This document shows positions 27,530 to 36,481 of a DNA stretch of 64,000 bases, piece by piece. The notes beneath the pieces are model-generated. The model made no database searches, was not told where the DNA came from, and was given only the letters and a program-made list of their open reading frames with translations. The translations under genes were made by a program, and so were the position numbers. The DNA comes from Rhizobium halophilum (GTDB taxonomy: Bacteria > Pseudomonadota > Alphaproteobacteria > Rhizobiales > Rhizobiaceae): contig NZ_JAKJHS010000006.1 of assembly GCF_021648825.1 (NCBI RefSeq), forward strand, positions 62,001-126,000, in the 5' to 3' direction. The stretch's first letter is position 1. Each line of letters begins with the position of its first letter.

Positions 27530-27586
27530 AAAATGCGGGAATTTCTCCCTGTGGAAATCCCTGCCGCGATGCGTTAGATGTGGTTG

Positions 27587-28117
27587 ATGCTGACAGTCTT
27601 GATGGAGTGCCACGACCAGGAATCGGAACTGGCCCAGACGTTGATGGTGCTGGTTTCCGCCGCCGTCGAAGGGTTGGTCCGGGATGTCGTAGTTCTGGAT
27701 AATGGCTCCGCCGACGCCTCGTCGCGCGTCGCTGATGCGGCCGGTTGTAGCTTCTACGCAGACTGGAAAATTGGCGAGGTTCTACAGACAGTGCGAGGCG
27801 ACTGGGTTCTCCTCCTGGAGGCGGGTGCGCGTCCGCAGGCGGGCTGGGTAGAGGAGGTGGCGGAGTATGTAGCAGTCAACAGGCAGCCTGCCCGTTTTTC
27901 CCTTTTGCGCCATCACCGGCGTCCTTTGCTGCAGCGCCTGATCAGCCGCGCCTCGCCACTGGAGCACGGGTTGTTGCTGCCGAAGAACAAGGCGCAGACG
28001 CTGGTACAGCAGGGGATGGACCTGAATGCCCTCAGCCGCGCAGCAAGAGCCGTGACGCTCCGCAGCGGAATTATCCCAGCTCGATTTGCAAGGTCTGCCG
28101 CCTCGGCCTGTCGCTAG
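27587..28117 (+). CDS. Glycosyltransferase family 2-like protein, apparently degenerate
   Basis: A 176-aa protein whose first 90 residues resemble a GT-A fold: MLTVLMECHDQESELAQTL, then DVVVLDNGSADAS, matching the nucleotide-binding part of family 2 glycosyltransferases. Where the metal-binding DXD should be, it reads LLLEAGARP, with no Asp pair, so catalysis is doubtful. It is shorter than normal family 2 enzymes. The start at 27587 follows an in-frame ATG at 27578; neither has a clear ribosome-binding site. Its stop overlaps the moaB stop in CTAG. Confidence 0.75.
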   Translation: MLTVLMECHDQESELAQTLMVLVSAAVEGLVRDVVVLDNGSADASSRVADAAGCSFYADWKIGEVLQTVRGDWVLLLEAGARPQAGWVEEVAEYVAVNRQPARFSLLRHHRRPLLQRLISRASPLEHGLLLPKNKAQTLVQQGMDLNALSRAARAVTLRSGIIPARFARSAASACR

Positions 28118-28662
28118 CTGCCGCTTCGTCGCAGGTGCTCGTCGAGCCGCGGCATGATCTGTATGAAATTGCAGGGCATGTGCCGATAGTCGAGCTGCGC
28201 CGCCAGGATACCGTCCCAAGCGTCCTTGCAGGCCCCGGGGGAGCCCGGCAGCACGAAGATGAAGGTGGCGTTCAAAACGCCGCCGGTCGCACGGGACTGG
28301 ATCGTTGAGATGCCGATCTTGTCGTAGGAAATGCGGTGAAAGACCTGCGAGAATCCCTCCATTCGCTTTTCGAACAGCGGTTCCAGGGCCTCTGGCGTCA
28401 CGTCCCTGCCGGTGAAACCTGTCCCGCCGGTGGTGATCACCACATCGATTTCGGGGTCTAGCGTCCAGGAAAGAACCTGAGCGGCGATCGCTTCCTTATC
28501 GTCGGGCGAGATGGCCCGCGCCACTAGCCGATGCCCGGCGCTGGCGATGCGTTCAGCCAACGTCGCGCCGGATTTGTCGTCTGCCAGTGTGCGGGTATCG
28601 GATACCGTCAGTACGGCGATGCCCACCGGAACAAAGGGACGATCATTGACAGGAAGGTTCAT
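28114..28662 (-). CDS. moaB: Molybdenum cofactor biosynthesis protein MoaB
   Basis: MoaB/Mog/MogA-family protein of 182 aa, which adenylylates molybdopterin before molybdenum insertion. Motifs: VLTVSDTRT, VVITTGGTGFTGRDVTPEA and FVLPGSPGACKDAW. It overlaps the ispE stop by 4 bases (ATGA at 28659-28662 on the complementary strand), so it is translated on the same transcript as ispE. No other molybdopterin gene is in the window. Confidence 0.94.
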   Translation of the reverse strand: MNLPVNDRPFVPVGIAVLTVSDTRTLADDKSGATLAERIASAGHRLVARAISPDDKEAIAAQVLSWTLDPEIDVVITTGGTGFTGRDVTPEALEPLFEKRMEGFSQVFHRISYDKIGISTIQSRATGGVLNATFIFVLPGSPGACKDAWDGILAAQLDYRHMPCNFIQIMPRLDEHLRRSGS

Positions 28663-29564
28663 GCTACGGACCCCGCGATGGTCGTCGTTGCTCGGAAGTA
28701 CCATTCCGGCTTGAGGGCGTGAAGCCGCTCTGCCGCTTGCTCCGCTTGTGCGAGGGAAGCGAAGATGCCGAAGCACGTGGCGCCTGAGCCGGACATGCGC
28801 GTCAAGGAGGCCCCCTGAGAGGCGATCAGGTCGCAAACGTCGCCAATCTCTTTTGCAAGTTCACGCGCCGGTGTCTCGAGATCATTGCGCAACTGGCAAA
28901 GCCGGCCGATCCAGTCGCTGTTCCCGATCGTGCGGATCGGCGGGTTCTGCTTGTTGCGGAGCCGGGAGAATACCGCAGGTGTCGAAACGGCAACCAGCGG
29001 ATTGCCAAGCAGGAGCGCCAGGCTGGGAAGATCAGGCAAAGGCTGTAGTTTCTCGCCGACTCCACCGACAAGTGCCGGTCTACCCGCAAGACACATGGGT
29101 ACGTCCGCGCCCAGCGAGAGCGCGAGCTCCGCAAGGTCGATACCGGCTTTCTCCAGCCGCCAATAGCGAAGGAGCCCCCGCAAGCTGGCGGCTGCATCAG
29201 CGGAACCGCCTCCAATCCCGGAAGCAACCGGCAGGTGTTTTTCGAGATGGATGGCGACGGGCGGTGCCGCCAAACCTTCCGCAGAAAGCTTCTGGCGAAG
29301 GCGGTTTCGCGCCTCAACCACCAGGTTGTTGTCAAGATCACCTGCGAGGGCGGCGGAAAAAGGGCCCGATACGCTGAAACGATCTTCTTCCGAGGCAGCG
29401 AAGCTCACGCTGTCGCCGATGTTAGCAAAGGTGACCACACTTTCCAGAAGGTGGTATCCGTCCGGCCGCTGCCCCACCACATGAAGGGCAAGATTGATCT
29501 TTGCCGGAGCGAACTCGACGATCTCCACCGTCGGATCGTCCTGCAATCCGGGAGACGCCAGCAT
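28659..29564 (-). CDS. ispE: 4-diphosphocytidyl-2-C-methyl-D-erythritol kinase IspE
   Basis: GHMP kinase of the MEP isoprenoid pathway; phosphorylates CDP-methylerythritol with ATP. The 301-aa protein has FAPAKINLAL with Lys22, the glycine-rich ATP loop LPVASGIGGGSADAAAS (111-127), catalytic Asp154 in GADVP, and the third GHMP motif RMSGSGATCFG. It starts 5 bases after the TPR-gene stop and overlaps moaB. dxs, the first gene of the same pathway, is at the far right of this window. Confidence 0.96.
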   Translation of the reverse strand: MLASPGLQDDPTVEIVEFAPAKINLALHVVGQRPDGYHLLESVVTFANIGDSVSFAASEEDRFSVSGPFSAALAGDLDNNLVVEARNRLRQKLSAEGLAAPPVAIHLEKHLPVASGIGGGSADAAASLRGLLRYWRLEKAGIDLAELALSLGADVPMCLAGRPALVGGVGEKLQPLPDLPSLALLLGNPLVAVSTPAVFSRLRNKQNPPIRTIGNSDWIGRLCQLRNDLETPARELAKEIGDVCDLIASQGASLTRMSGSGATCFGIFASLAQAEQAAERLHALKPEWYFRATTTIAGSVA

Positions 29565-29569
29565 GCCCG

Positions 29570-31402
29570 TCAGGATTTGTTGTCAGTCGGCTGTGCCGGG
29601 ACCGGTGCGGGAGCGACAGGCTCCTTACGACTTCCGTCCGCCGTTGTTGCGGTTGGGTCGAGCGGCGGCAATCCGTTGGCGATCTTCTCCTTGATCTCCT
29701 CGCGATTAACGTCTTCTCCTTCCGAGATCAGGGCGCGATTCCACTGGTAGACCGCCTCCAGCTTACGGCCCACGCGCCAATAGGCATCTCCAAGGTGGTC
29801 ATTGATCGTTGCGTCGCCAGCGCGAAGTTGAACCGCGCGCTCCAGTTCCGACACGGCTTCTTCGAAGCGTCCTAGGCGGAAGTAGGCCCAGCCCAGCGAA
29901 TCGACGACGTAACCGTCGTCAGGGCGCAGTTCCACTGCGCGGCGGATCATGTCCAATCCCTCTTCCAGGTTCCGATTCATGTCCACCCAGGAATACCCTA
30001 GATAGTTCAGCACCTGCGGCTGGTCCGGGTTGAGCTCCAAGGCTTTGCGGAAGTTGGGTTCCGCCTTGTCCCACGCCTTCAGCCGCTCATAAGCGATGCC
30101 TCGCTGGAAGAAGATCGTCCAGTCGCCCCGATCGGGGACCGGTCCGATCACCTCCACCGCCTTGTCGTAGTTCGCGGCCATGGCTTCATAATCCTTGGCA
30201 TCGGAAAGGACGCTGCCATAGGCAAGGTAGCTGCGCAGGTCGGATGGATCGGATGCGATCAGCGCCTTGAGGTGCTCGCGTGCCTCCTCTACCTCTCCGG
30301 TTCCCGCGAGGGCGAGCCCAAGCTGCAATTCGGAAATGCGCTGCATCGGGGAATCGTCAGGCACCTTCTGATAGTATCCGATGGCACGCTCCGGCTGCTC
30401 CAGCTTTTCGGCGATGCCTCCCAGCAGGATGAGGGTATCGGCGCTGTCTGGATCGAGCGCATGCGATACCTGCAGGTAGAGCGACACCATGTCCTCCGCC
30501 CCTTGGCGATTGAGCGCGGCTCCGACGGAGAACAGTACCGCGGCAGCGCCCTCGACGGCGGTCGTGATTTGCTGTTCCGGCTTCTCGCCCCGTTCAATGC
30601 TCTCCCTAAGCGCCTTGAGCGGCGCATAGTTGCTGATCATCTCCTCGCCGACGGATATAGCATCAAGAGCCTTCTGCTTGTTCCCGTTTTCAGCTTCAAG
30701 CCGTGCAAGTGCCATGACTGCCCGCATGAAGGTGTCTGGCGCCGTGGCCACAGCCTCCTGATTGGTGATGGCAGCTGTTAGATGCTTGCGTGCCGTACCC
30801 GCGTCGCCCATTTCAATCGCCATCGCTCCCATGTGGAACTGGGTGAAAACTTTGAACCAGTCGGGCCCCTCCATCTGCTCGATGGTTTCAAGCGCACGTT
30901 TACCCTTGCCCGCGCCCACATCCGCCCACGCGCCAATCAGCGTCTGCGTTAGTCGATCAAGATCGTTGGGTCCGCTATAGGCGGCGAGTTCCTTGGCGTC
31001 TGCAAATCGTTCGTCCCGAATGGCGTCAAGAGCTCGGACGAGCGTGGTGATCCGCTCTACGGAAACGTCCTCCTTGAGAGCCTCGGCCTCTGCCAGACCC
31101 TCCTCAAAATGTCCCGCGAGCAAAAGCGAGATCATCAGCCGTTCGCGTATTTCCAGATTGGCCGGATCGAATTCCAGTGCCTTGCGATAAAGGGTGATCG
31201 CGGTCTCGTAATCGGCATCCACATCTGCCGTACGCGCTGCCAGGAAGGCGCCTGCGAAGGATTGCACTTTTGCGGGTTCGAAGGTCACGGCCTCTTCCGC
31301 AGGCTTTGCTTCAGGCGTCGCTGCGTTCGACGCGGTCGCAAGCAAGAGAGCCATTGCCAGCGCAGCGCTGGAGAGCAGGAGAGAATTGAGATGTTGCCGC
31401 AT
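29570..31402 (-). CDS. Exported tetratricopeptide-repeat protein, 610 aa
   Basis: The N-terminus is a signal peptide (MRQHLNSLLLSSAALAMALL, cleavage near ASNA-AT). The mature protein is built of many TPR units; clear ones are ADYETAITLYRKALEFDPAN near 65 and, in the C-terminal half, WDKAEPNFRKALELNPDQ, LNYLGYSWVDMNRNLEEGLD and SLGWAYFRLGRFEEAVSELE. It ends in a Pro/Ala-rich tail. Such periplasmic TPR proteins serve as assembly scaffolds; this one is placed between the polyprenyl synthase and ispE in what looks like one operon, but its function is unknown. Confidence 0.9.
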   Translation of the reverse strand: MRQHLNSLLLSSAALAMALLLATASNAATPEAKPAEEAVTFEPAKVQSFAGAFLAARTADVDADYETAITLYRKALEFDPANLEIRERLMISLLLAGHFEEGLAEAEALKEDVSVERITTLVRALDAIRDERFADAKELAAYSGPNDLDRLTQTLIGAWADVGAGKGKRALETIEQMEGPDWFKVFTQFHMGAMAIEMGDAGTARKHLTAAITNQEAVATAPDTFMRAVMALARLEAENGNKQKALDAISVGEEMISNYAPLKALRESIERGEKPEQQITTAVEGAAAVLFSVGAALNRQGAEDMVSLYLQVSHALDPDSADTLILLGGIAEKLEQPERAIGYYQKVPDDSPMQRISELQLGLALAGTGEVEEAREHLKALIASDPSDLRSYLAYGSVLSDAKDYEAMAANYDKAVEVIGPVPDRGDWTIFFQRGIAYERLKAWDKAEPNFRKALELNPDQPQVLNYLGYSWVDMNRNLEEGLDMIRRAVELRPDDGYVVDSLGWAYFRLGRFEEAVSELERAVQLRAGDATINDHLGDAYWRVGRKLEAVYQWNRALISEGEDVNREEIKEKIANGLPPLDPTATTADGSRKEPVAPAPVPAQPTDNKS

Positions 31403-31526
31403 GAAAAAGGTGCCTTTCGCTAACGTGACGCAGCGGCTGTCGCCAGCACGTCCCGCACCGATTGATTCACCCACAGCATGGCTTTTTTGAAGCCGCGCCG
31501 CAAGAAATCTCGATCGAGCGTCTGCC

Positions 31527-32543
31527 TTAGTTCACGCGCTGAATGGAGAAGTCGATTACTTCCATCAACGCGGCCTTGTGCGACGAGGCGGGCAGCGGTG
31601 CTAGGGCGTCACGGGCGATCGTCCCATAGTGGAGGGCGCGTGCAATGGTGTCGTTGAGGGCGTCATACTTCTGGATCAGTTGAAGCGCCTGCTCGAGATT
31701 CTGGTCTGAACTTTCGCCGCCTTCGATGGCCTTTCGCCAGAAAGCCTGCTCGTTTGCCGTGCCACGCCGGAAGGCAAGAATAACGGGTAGCGTGATCTTA
31801 CCCTCGCGAAAGTCATCGCCGACATTCTTGCCCAGGCTGGCTGCGGTCCCGCCATAATCCAGCGCATCATCGACCATCTGGAATGCATATCCAAGGTTCA
31901 TGCCAAAGGAGCGCAGTGCCGCACGGCTGGACTTGTCTGCCTTGGCTATGATCGGGCCGACTTCGGCTGCGGCGGCAAAGAGTGCCGCCGTCTTGGCGCG
32001 GATGACGGACAGGTAGTCGTCCTCGGTTGTCTCCATGTTCTTGGCGACGGAGAGCTGCAGCACTTCGCCTTCGGCAATCACCGCGGCAGCGGTCGACAGG
32101 ACATCGAGCGCGTCGAGTGAACCGACGTCTACCATCATGCGGAAAGCCTGGCCGAGGAGGAAGTCTCCAACCAGCACACTTGCCTGATTGCCCCAGATCG
32201 TACGCGCGGTCGACTTGCCACGCCGCAAATTGCTCTCATCCACCACGTCGTCATGCAGCAGGGTGGCCGTATGCATGAACTCGACACTGGTCGCCAGCTT
32301 CACATGGTGGTCGCCGTCGTAACCGAACATGGAAGCTGCCGCGAGCGTCAACATGGGGCGCAGGCGCTTGCCGCCTGAGGAGATCAGGTGGTTGGCCACT
32401 TCCGGGATCATCTGCACGTCCGAGCCGGCTTTAGAGAGGATCAACTGGTTGACGCGCTCCATGTCGGCCCTGGTCAGGTCCACGAGAGGCTTGACGGAAG
32501 CCGGCTTCTTCTTGCCTTCTTCAAGCGATACGACGACGCCCAA
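31527..32543 (-). CDS. ispB: Long-chain polyprenyl diphosphate synthase
   Basis: Builds the isoprenoid side chain of ubiquinone by repeated addition of isopentenyl diphosphate. The 338-aa protein has both aspartate-rich motifs: DDVVD (98-102) and DDALD (225-229). The residues before the first motif (TATLLHDD) are small, which favours long chains over farnesyl- or geranyl-sized products; decaprenyl (Q-10) is the alphaproteobacterial norm, and ubiA is also in the window. The start is a TTG at 32543, supported by AGGAGA upstream and by the conserved-looking N-terminus. Octaprenyl versus decaprenyl cannot be decided here. Confidence 0.93.
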   Translation of the reverse strand: MGVVVSLEEGKKKPASVKPLVDLTRADMERVNQLILSKAGSDVQMIPEVANHLISSGGKRLRPMLTLAAASMFGYDGDHHVKLATSVEFMHTATLLHDDVVDESNLRRGKSTARTIWGNQASVLVGDFLLGQAFRMMVDVGSLDALDVLSTAAAVIAEGEVLQLSVAKNMETTEDDYLSVIRAKTAALFAAAAEVGPIIAKADKSSRAALRSFGMNLGYAFQMVDDALDYGGTAASLGKNVGDDFREGKITLPVILAFRRGTANEQAFWRKAIEGGESSDQNLEQALQLIQKYDALNDTIARALHYGTIARDALAPLPASSHKAALMEVIDFSIQRVN

Positions 32544-32642
32544 GGATCCGTTCTCCTGTTCAAATGCCGTGACGGTCTATAGAACTGGCCCTATACCGTC
32601 CCCGACGCAAATTGCCAAACATTGAAATGTGAAATCAGATCC

Positions 32643-32873
32643 ATGCAGGAAATCATTCGGACCAATGATGCCGTCCTGCTCTCCTTCGCTGAGAGCCTGA
32701 TGCGGGACGCCGGCATTCACTGCATGATTGCCGACCAGACCATGAGCGTACTGGAGGGGTCGCTAGGCCTTTTACCGCGCCGCCTGCTGGTGGAGGACGA
32801 TCGGGCGGAGGAGGCGCGCCGCATTTTCAACGATGCCGGACTCGCAAGTGAGCTGCGGGATCGGCGGGCATGA
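32643..32873 (+). CDS. DUF2007 domain protein, 76 aa
   Basis: A small protein with the DUF2007 pattern: MQEIIRTNDAVLLSFAESLM, GIHCMIADQTMS and LPRRLLVEDDRAEEARRIF. DUF2007 proteins resemble the regulatory PII-like fold and are described as putative signal transducers; the function is unknown. It diverges from the polyprenyl synthase and overlaps the next gene by 4 bases (ATGA), so the two are translationally coupled. Confidence 0.85.
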   Translation: MQEIIRTNDAVLLSFAESLMRDAGIHCMIADQTMSVLEGSLGLLPRRLLVEDDRAEEARRIFNDAGLASELRDRRA

Positions 32874-33649
32874 ACGAAACGGTGGACGCCTTCCACCGTG
32901 GAGGGTTTCATGTTGTTCAGCCGAAGGGCACAGGACACCGTTCCGGCATCGACGCTATGTTGCTCGCCTCGATGGTGAATGCAACGGGTCCGGTCACTGT
33001 CGCAGACCTGGGGGCGGGGGCGGGAGCGGCAGGCCTTGCCGTTGCATCCCGCCTTCCGCAGGCAAGGGTGCTGCTGGTGGAGCGGTCTTCCCTTATGGTT
33101 GATTACGCGCGTAAGACCCTGGACCTCCCGCACAATGCTCGTTTGGCGGAACGGGTAAAGGTTCTGGAGGCGGACGTTACGCTGACTGGCAAGGCAAGGG
33201 TAGCAGCAGGCCTTGCGGACGAGCTTTATGACCATGCCATCATGAACCCCCCGTTCAACGATCCGGGGGACCGATCGACGCCGGATGTGCTGAAAGCCGA
33301 GGCGCATGCCATGAGCGAAGGGTTGTTCGAAAGTTGGATAAAGACCGCTGGCGCCATTGTCCGGCCGGGTGGGCAGTTGTCCCTTATCTCTCGGCCTCAG
33401 TCCATTGCAGATATCATTGCCGCCTGCGGCAGGCGCTTTGGTGGTCTGGAGATTACAGTGGTCCACCCGCGCCCGGGTGAGGATGCGACGCGACTGCTGG
33501 TGACAGCCATCAAGGGGTCGCGTGCCCGACTCGTCTTCCGGGCGCCGCTGTTTCTCCATGGAAAAGAAGGCCACGGCTTCACGGCCGAAGCCGATGACCT
33601 CAACAATGGCCGTATGGCTTATGCCCGGCGGACCACCAGGCGGCGCTGA
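32870..33649 (+). CDS. TrmN6-like SAM-dependent methyltransferase
   Basis: A 259-aa class I methyltransferase with SAM motif I VADLGAGAGAAGL (44-56) and the amino-methylating motif NPPF (126-129), which marks N6-adenine or N-guanine methylation of nucleic acid or protein. Size and order fit TrmN6 (YfiC), which methylates A37 of tRNA-Val, also called TrmN6/tRNA1(Val) methyltransferase. The assignment is by family; HemK/PrmC-like enzymes have NPPY. It overlaps the DUF2007 gene. Confidence 0.85.
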   Translation: MNETVDAFHRGGFHVVQPKGTGHRSGIDAMLLASMVNATGPVTVADLGAGAGAAGLAVASRLPQARVLLVERSSLMVDYARKTLDLPHNARLAERVKVLEADVTLTGKARVAAGLADELYDHAIMNPPFNDPGDRSTPDVLKAEAHAMSEGLFESWIKTAGAIVRPGGQLSLISRPQSIADIIAACGRRFGGLEITVVHPRPGEDATRLLVTAIKGSRARLVFRAPLFLHGKEGHGFTAEADDLNNGRMAYARRTTRRR

Positions 33650-33725
33650 AAAAGCCGGCATTCCCATTGTGTTTGCGGTTGGTGATCATACATCTGGCTT
33701 CACAAGCTGTGGAAAAGGATTTGAT

Positions 33726-34589
33726 ATGGCCGGTCTGTTGTCGCGAGTGATGCCGAAGCGTTTCCGTAAGGAAGGAACTGCCATTCCGGTGGTCAGGCTG
33801 CAGGGCGTCATCATGACCGGCGGCAGCCAGTTCCGCCCGAACCTCAACCTCGCCAACGTCGCTCCCATGCTGGAGAAGGCTTTCTCTAGGAAAGACGCGC
33901 CGGCTGTCGCCATCTCGATCAACTCGCCAGGCGGCTCTCCGGTGCAGTCGCGGCTGATCTATCAGCGCATCCGCGCGCTGGCTGAGGAAAAGAACAAGAA
34001 GGTCCTCGTTTTCGTCGAGGACGTCGCGGCTTCCGGCGGATACATGATCGCGCTTGCTGGCGACGAGATCTTCGCAGACCCGACCTCGGTCGTAGGGTCG
34101 ATCGGAGTGGTGTCCGGCGGCTTTGGTTTCCCTGAGCTGCTGCGCAAGATCGGCGTGGAGCGCCGGGTCTATACGGCGGGCGAAAACAAGGTGATCCTCG
34201 ATCCGTTCCAGCCCGAGAAGGAAGGGGATGTCGAGTATCTCAAGACACTGCAACTGGAGATCCACAAGGTCTTCATCGACATGGTCAAGGACCGTCGGGG
34301 CAGCCGCTTAACGGATGATGCGACAATATTCTCCGGATTGTTCTGGACCGGGACGCGAAGCCTCGACCTGGGGCTGATCGACGGGATCGGCGAGATGCGC
34401 GAGACGCTGAAGCGCCGCTACGGCCCGAAAACACGCCTGGAGCTGGTCGGCGGCGCCCGCAACATCTTCGGCCGGCGTCTCCCTGGTGTGGTGCGCGGCA
34501 GTGCCGCAGGAGATATCGGTGCCGGAGCCGTAGCGGGCCTTGCCGAGACGCTGGAGGAGAAGGCATTGTGGGGTCGCTACGGAATGTAG
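33726..34589 (+). CDS. S49-family serine peptidase (SppA/SohB-like)
   Basis: A 287-aa Ser-Lys peptidase that degrades signal peptides or membrane-protein fragments. The nucleophile is Ser103 in DVAASGGYM; the general base is likely Lys155 in AGENKV, a spacing of 52 residues as in Bacillus SppA (147/199). INSPGGSP precedes these as usual. It is a single-domain, short form without an obvious N-terminal membrane helix. The ATG at 33726 follows AAAAGG. A small membrane protein gene follows after 20 bases. Confidence 0.92.
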   Translation: MAGLLSRVMPKRFRKEGTAIPVVRLQGVIMTGGSQFRPNLNLANVAPMLEKAFSRKDAPAVAISINSPGGSPVQSRLIYQRIRALAEEKNKKVLVFVEDVAASGGYMIALAGDEIFADPTSVVGSIGVVSGGFGFPELLRKIGVERRVYTAGENKVILDPFQPEKEGDVEYLKTLQLEIHKVFIDMVKDRRGSRLTDDATIFSGLFWTGTRSLDLGLIDGIGEMRETLKRRYGPKTRLELVGGARNIFGRRLPGVVRGSAAGDIGAGAVAGLAETLEEKALWGRYGM

Positions 34590-34609
34590 GGTAAGGGGGA
34601 GGCGGGCCC

Positions 34610-34801
34610 ATGGTACAATTGATCGTCTTCATACTGATCGTCGGCGGAGGTTGGCTCCTCTACAAGCGGTTCGTCGCCGATGCGGAGAAGCTCACCTCGC
34701 GTTCCCGGGAACGTCGAAAGGAACAGGAAACGGGTGCGTCGGGTACGCTCGTGAAAGATCCCGAGACGGGAGAGTATCGCGTCAAACGCGACGACGAGTG
34801 A
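34610..34801 (+). CDS. Small single-span membrane protein, 63 aa
   Basis: One N-terminal membrane helix (LIVFILIVGGGWLLY) and a charged cytoplasmic tail (SRSRERRKEQ) ending KDPETGEYRVKRDDE. I do not recognise a named family. GGGGGAGG precedes the ATG. It follows the S49 peptidase by 20 bases and is probably co-expressed; an accessory to the peptidase is only a guess. Confidence 0.75.
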   Translation: MVQLIVFILIVGGGWLLYKRFVADAEKLTSRSRERRKEQETGASGTLVKDPETGEYRVKRDDE

Positions 34802-34890
34802 TGCCGGCTGCTCGCGCGGCATAAATCCTTGACCCCTGCGGCTCTGCGTGGCACTCGTCCGCATCATTTGTAGAGATGCCGGCTGTATTC

Positions 34891-35847
34891 ATGACCGATC
34901 TTCCCGACCACATGTCCCCGACCCGCTCCTTCCAGGGGCTGATCCTCGCGCTGCACAACTACTGGGCCGACAAGGGCTGCGCCGTACTGCAGCCCTACGA
35001 CATGGAGGTTGGTGCCGGCACCTTCCATCCCGCGACCACACTTAGAGCGCTTGGGCCGAAACCCTGGAAGTCCGCCTACGTCCAGCCATCGCGGCGTCCC
35101 TCGGATGGCCGCTACGGCGAGAACCCCAACCGGCTTCAGCACTATTACCAGTATCAGGTCATCCTGAAGCCAAACCCGTCCAACTTGCAGGAGCTCTACC
35201 TGGGCTCGCTGAAGGCGATCGGACTGGACCCGCTGCTGCACGACGTGCGCTTCGTCGAGGACGATTGGGAAAGCCCGACGCTGGGCGCCTGGGGCCTGGG
35301 CTGGGAATGCTGGTGCGATGGCATGGAGGTGTCGCAGTTCACCTACTTCCAGCAGGTCTGCGGGATCGAGTGCTCGCCTGTTGCGGGCGAACTGACCTAC
35401 GGCCTCGAACGCCTCGCCATGTACGTCCAGGGCGTCGACAATGTCTACGACCTGAACTTCAACGGCCGCGAAGGCGAGGAGAAGATCTCCTACGGCGACG
35501 TTTTCCTCCAGGCGGAGCAGGAGTACTCGCGGCACAATTTCGAATATGCCGATACGGCCATGCTGCACCGTCACTTCATCGACGCCGAGAAGGAATGCCA
35601 GGCGCTGCTCGCTGCCGGAGCTCCCGGTGCGAATGCGAACCAGATGCTGCACAAATGCGTCTTTCCTGCCTACGACCAGTGCATCAAGGCAAGCCACGTC
35701 TTCAACCTGCTGGATGCCCGCGGCGTCATTTCCGTGACCGAACGCCAGAGCTATATCCTGCGCGTCCGCACCCTCGCCAAGGCCTGCGGCGAAGCCTTCC
35801 TGCTGACCGAAGCCGGCGGCGCACAAACGGGCCGAGAGGCAGCCTGA
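34891..35847 (+). CDS. glyQ: Glycyl-tRNA synthetase alpha subunit
   Basis: Catalytic subunit of the alpha2beta2 glycyl-tRNA synthetase, which attaches glycine to tRNA-Gly. The 318-aa protein has the class II features [58 protein letters not shown] and [14 protein letters not shown] 34891 gives the normal N-terminus; ATG 34876 would add five residues. The beta subunit glyS lies 2.6 kb downstream, separated by lemA and a DUF2207 gene in the same direction. Confidence 0.97.
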   Translation: MTDLPDHMSPTRSFQGLILALHNYWADKGCAVLQPYDMEVGAGTFHPATTLRALGPKPWKSAYVQPSRRPSDGRYGENPNRLQHYYQYQVILKPNPSNLQELYLGSLKAIGLDPLLHDVRFVEDDWESPTLGAWGLGWECWCDGMEVSQFTYFQQVCGIECSPVAGELTYGLERLAMYVQGVDNVYDLNFNGREGEEKISYGDVFLQAEQEYSRHNFEYADTAMLHRHFIDAEKECQALLAAGAPGANANQMLHKCVFPAYDQCIKASHVFNLLDARGVISVTERQSYILRVRTLAKACGEAFLLTEAGGAQTGREAA

Positions 35848-35880
35848 CACCAGCGTTTGACGCTATTAGAAAAGCTTTCT

Positions 35881-35915
35881 AGTGTCCGCCCGAGCTTACT
35901 GTCTCGGGGGACACT
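35881..35915 (+). promoter_or_regulatory. Hairpin over the lemA ribosome-binding site
   Basis: AGTGTCC pairs with GGACACT and CCCGAG with CTCGGG, a 13-bp stem interrupted by one bulged G (35888) with an 8-base loop. The only ribosome-binding-site-like sequence of lemA (GGGGGA, 35906-35911) lies in the 3' arm, and the start codon is 4 bases beyond the stem. A smaller hairpin (TAGAAA/TTTCTA, 35867-35881) abuts it. Confidence 0.6.
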
Positions 35916-35918
35916 TGG

Positions 35919-36470
35919 ATGTATATCCTGCTTGCCATCGTCGTACTCGTCGTTCTGTACGGCATCTTTCTCTACAATAGTCTCGTCAAGTCGCGGCAGA
36001 TGGCGGAAGAGGCCTGGTCGGGCATCGACGTCCAGCTCAAGCGTCGCGCCGACCTGATCCCCAACCTGATAGAGACGGTGAAGGGCTATGCGGCCCATGA
36101 GAAATCCACCTTCGAGGAGGTCGTGGAACTGCGCAACCGCGCCCAGACGGTTCCTGCGGGTGATGTAGCGGCGCGCGCCCAGGCGGAAGGCCTGCTGTCG
36201 CAGGCGCTCGGCAAGCTCTTCGCGCTTGCCGAGGCCTATCCCGACCTCAAGGCGAACCAGAACTTCCTGGAATTGCAGAACTCGCTGGAAACGATTGAAC
36301 ACGAGATCCAGATGTCGCGCCGCTACTACAATGGCGCCGCCCGTGACCTGAACGTGAAGGTAGAGAGCGTCCCCTCCAACATCATTGCAAACCAGTTCGG
36401 CTTCTCCAAGCGGGAGTATTTCGAAATAGAAGACCCCGCCGATCGCGCCGTGCCCGCCGTCAAGTTCTGA
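35919..36470 (+). CDS. lemA: LemA family membrane protein
   Basis: A 183-aa LemA protein: one N-terminal membrane helix (YILLAIVVLVVLYGIFLYN), then a helical bundle with the family sequence AEEAWSGIDVQLKRRADLIP, LIETVKGYAAHE and LQNSLETIEHEIQMSRRYYN. Function is not settled; LemA often sits next to a DUF2207 or TPM-domain protein, as here (11 bases to the next gene), and such pairs have been tied to envelope maintenance. Placed between the two subunits of glycyl-tRNA synthetase. Confidence 0.93.
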   Translation: MYILLAIVVLVVLYGIFLYNSLVKSRQMAEEAWSGIDVQLKRRADLIPNLIETVKGYAAHEKSTFEEVVELRNRAQTVPAGDVAARAQAEGLLSQALGKLFALAEAYPDLKANQNFLELQNSLETIEHEIQMSRRYYNGAARDLNVKVESVPSNIIANQFGFSKREYFEIEDPADRAVPAVKF

Positions 36471-36481
36471 GGCGACAGGTC

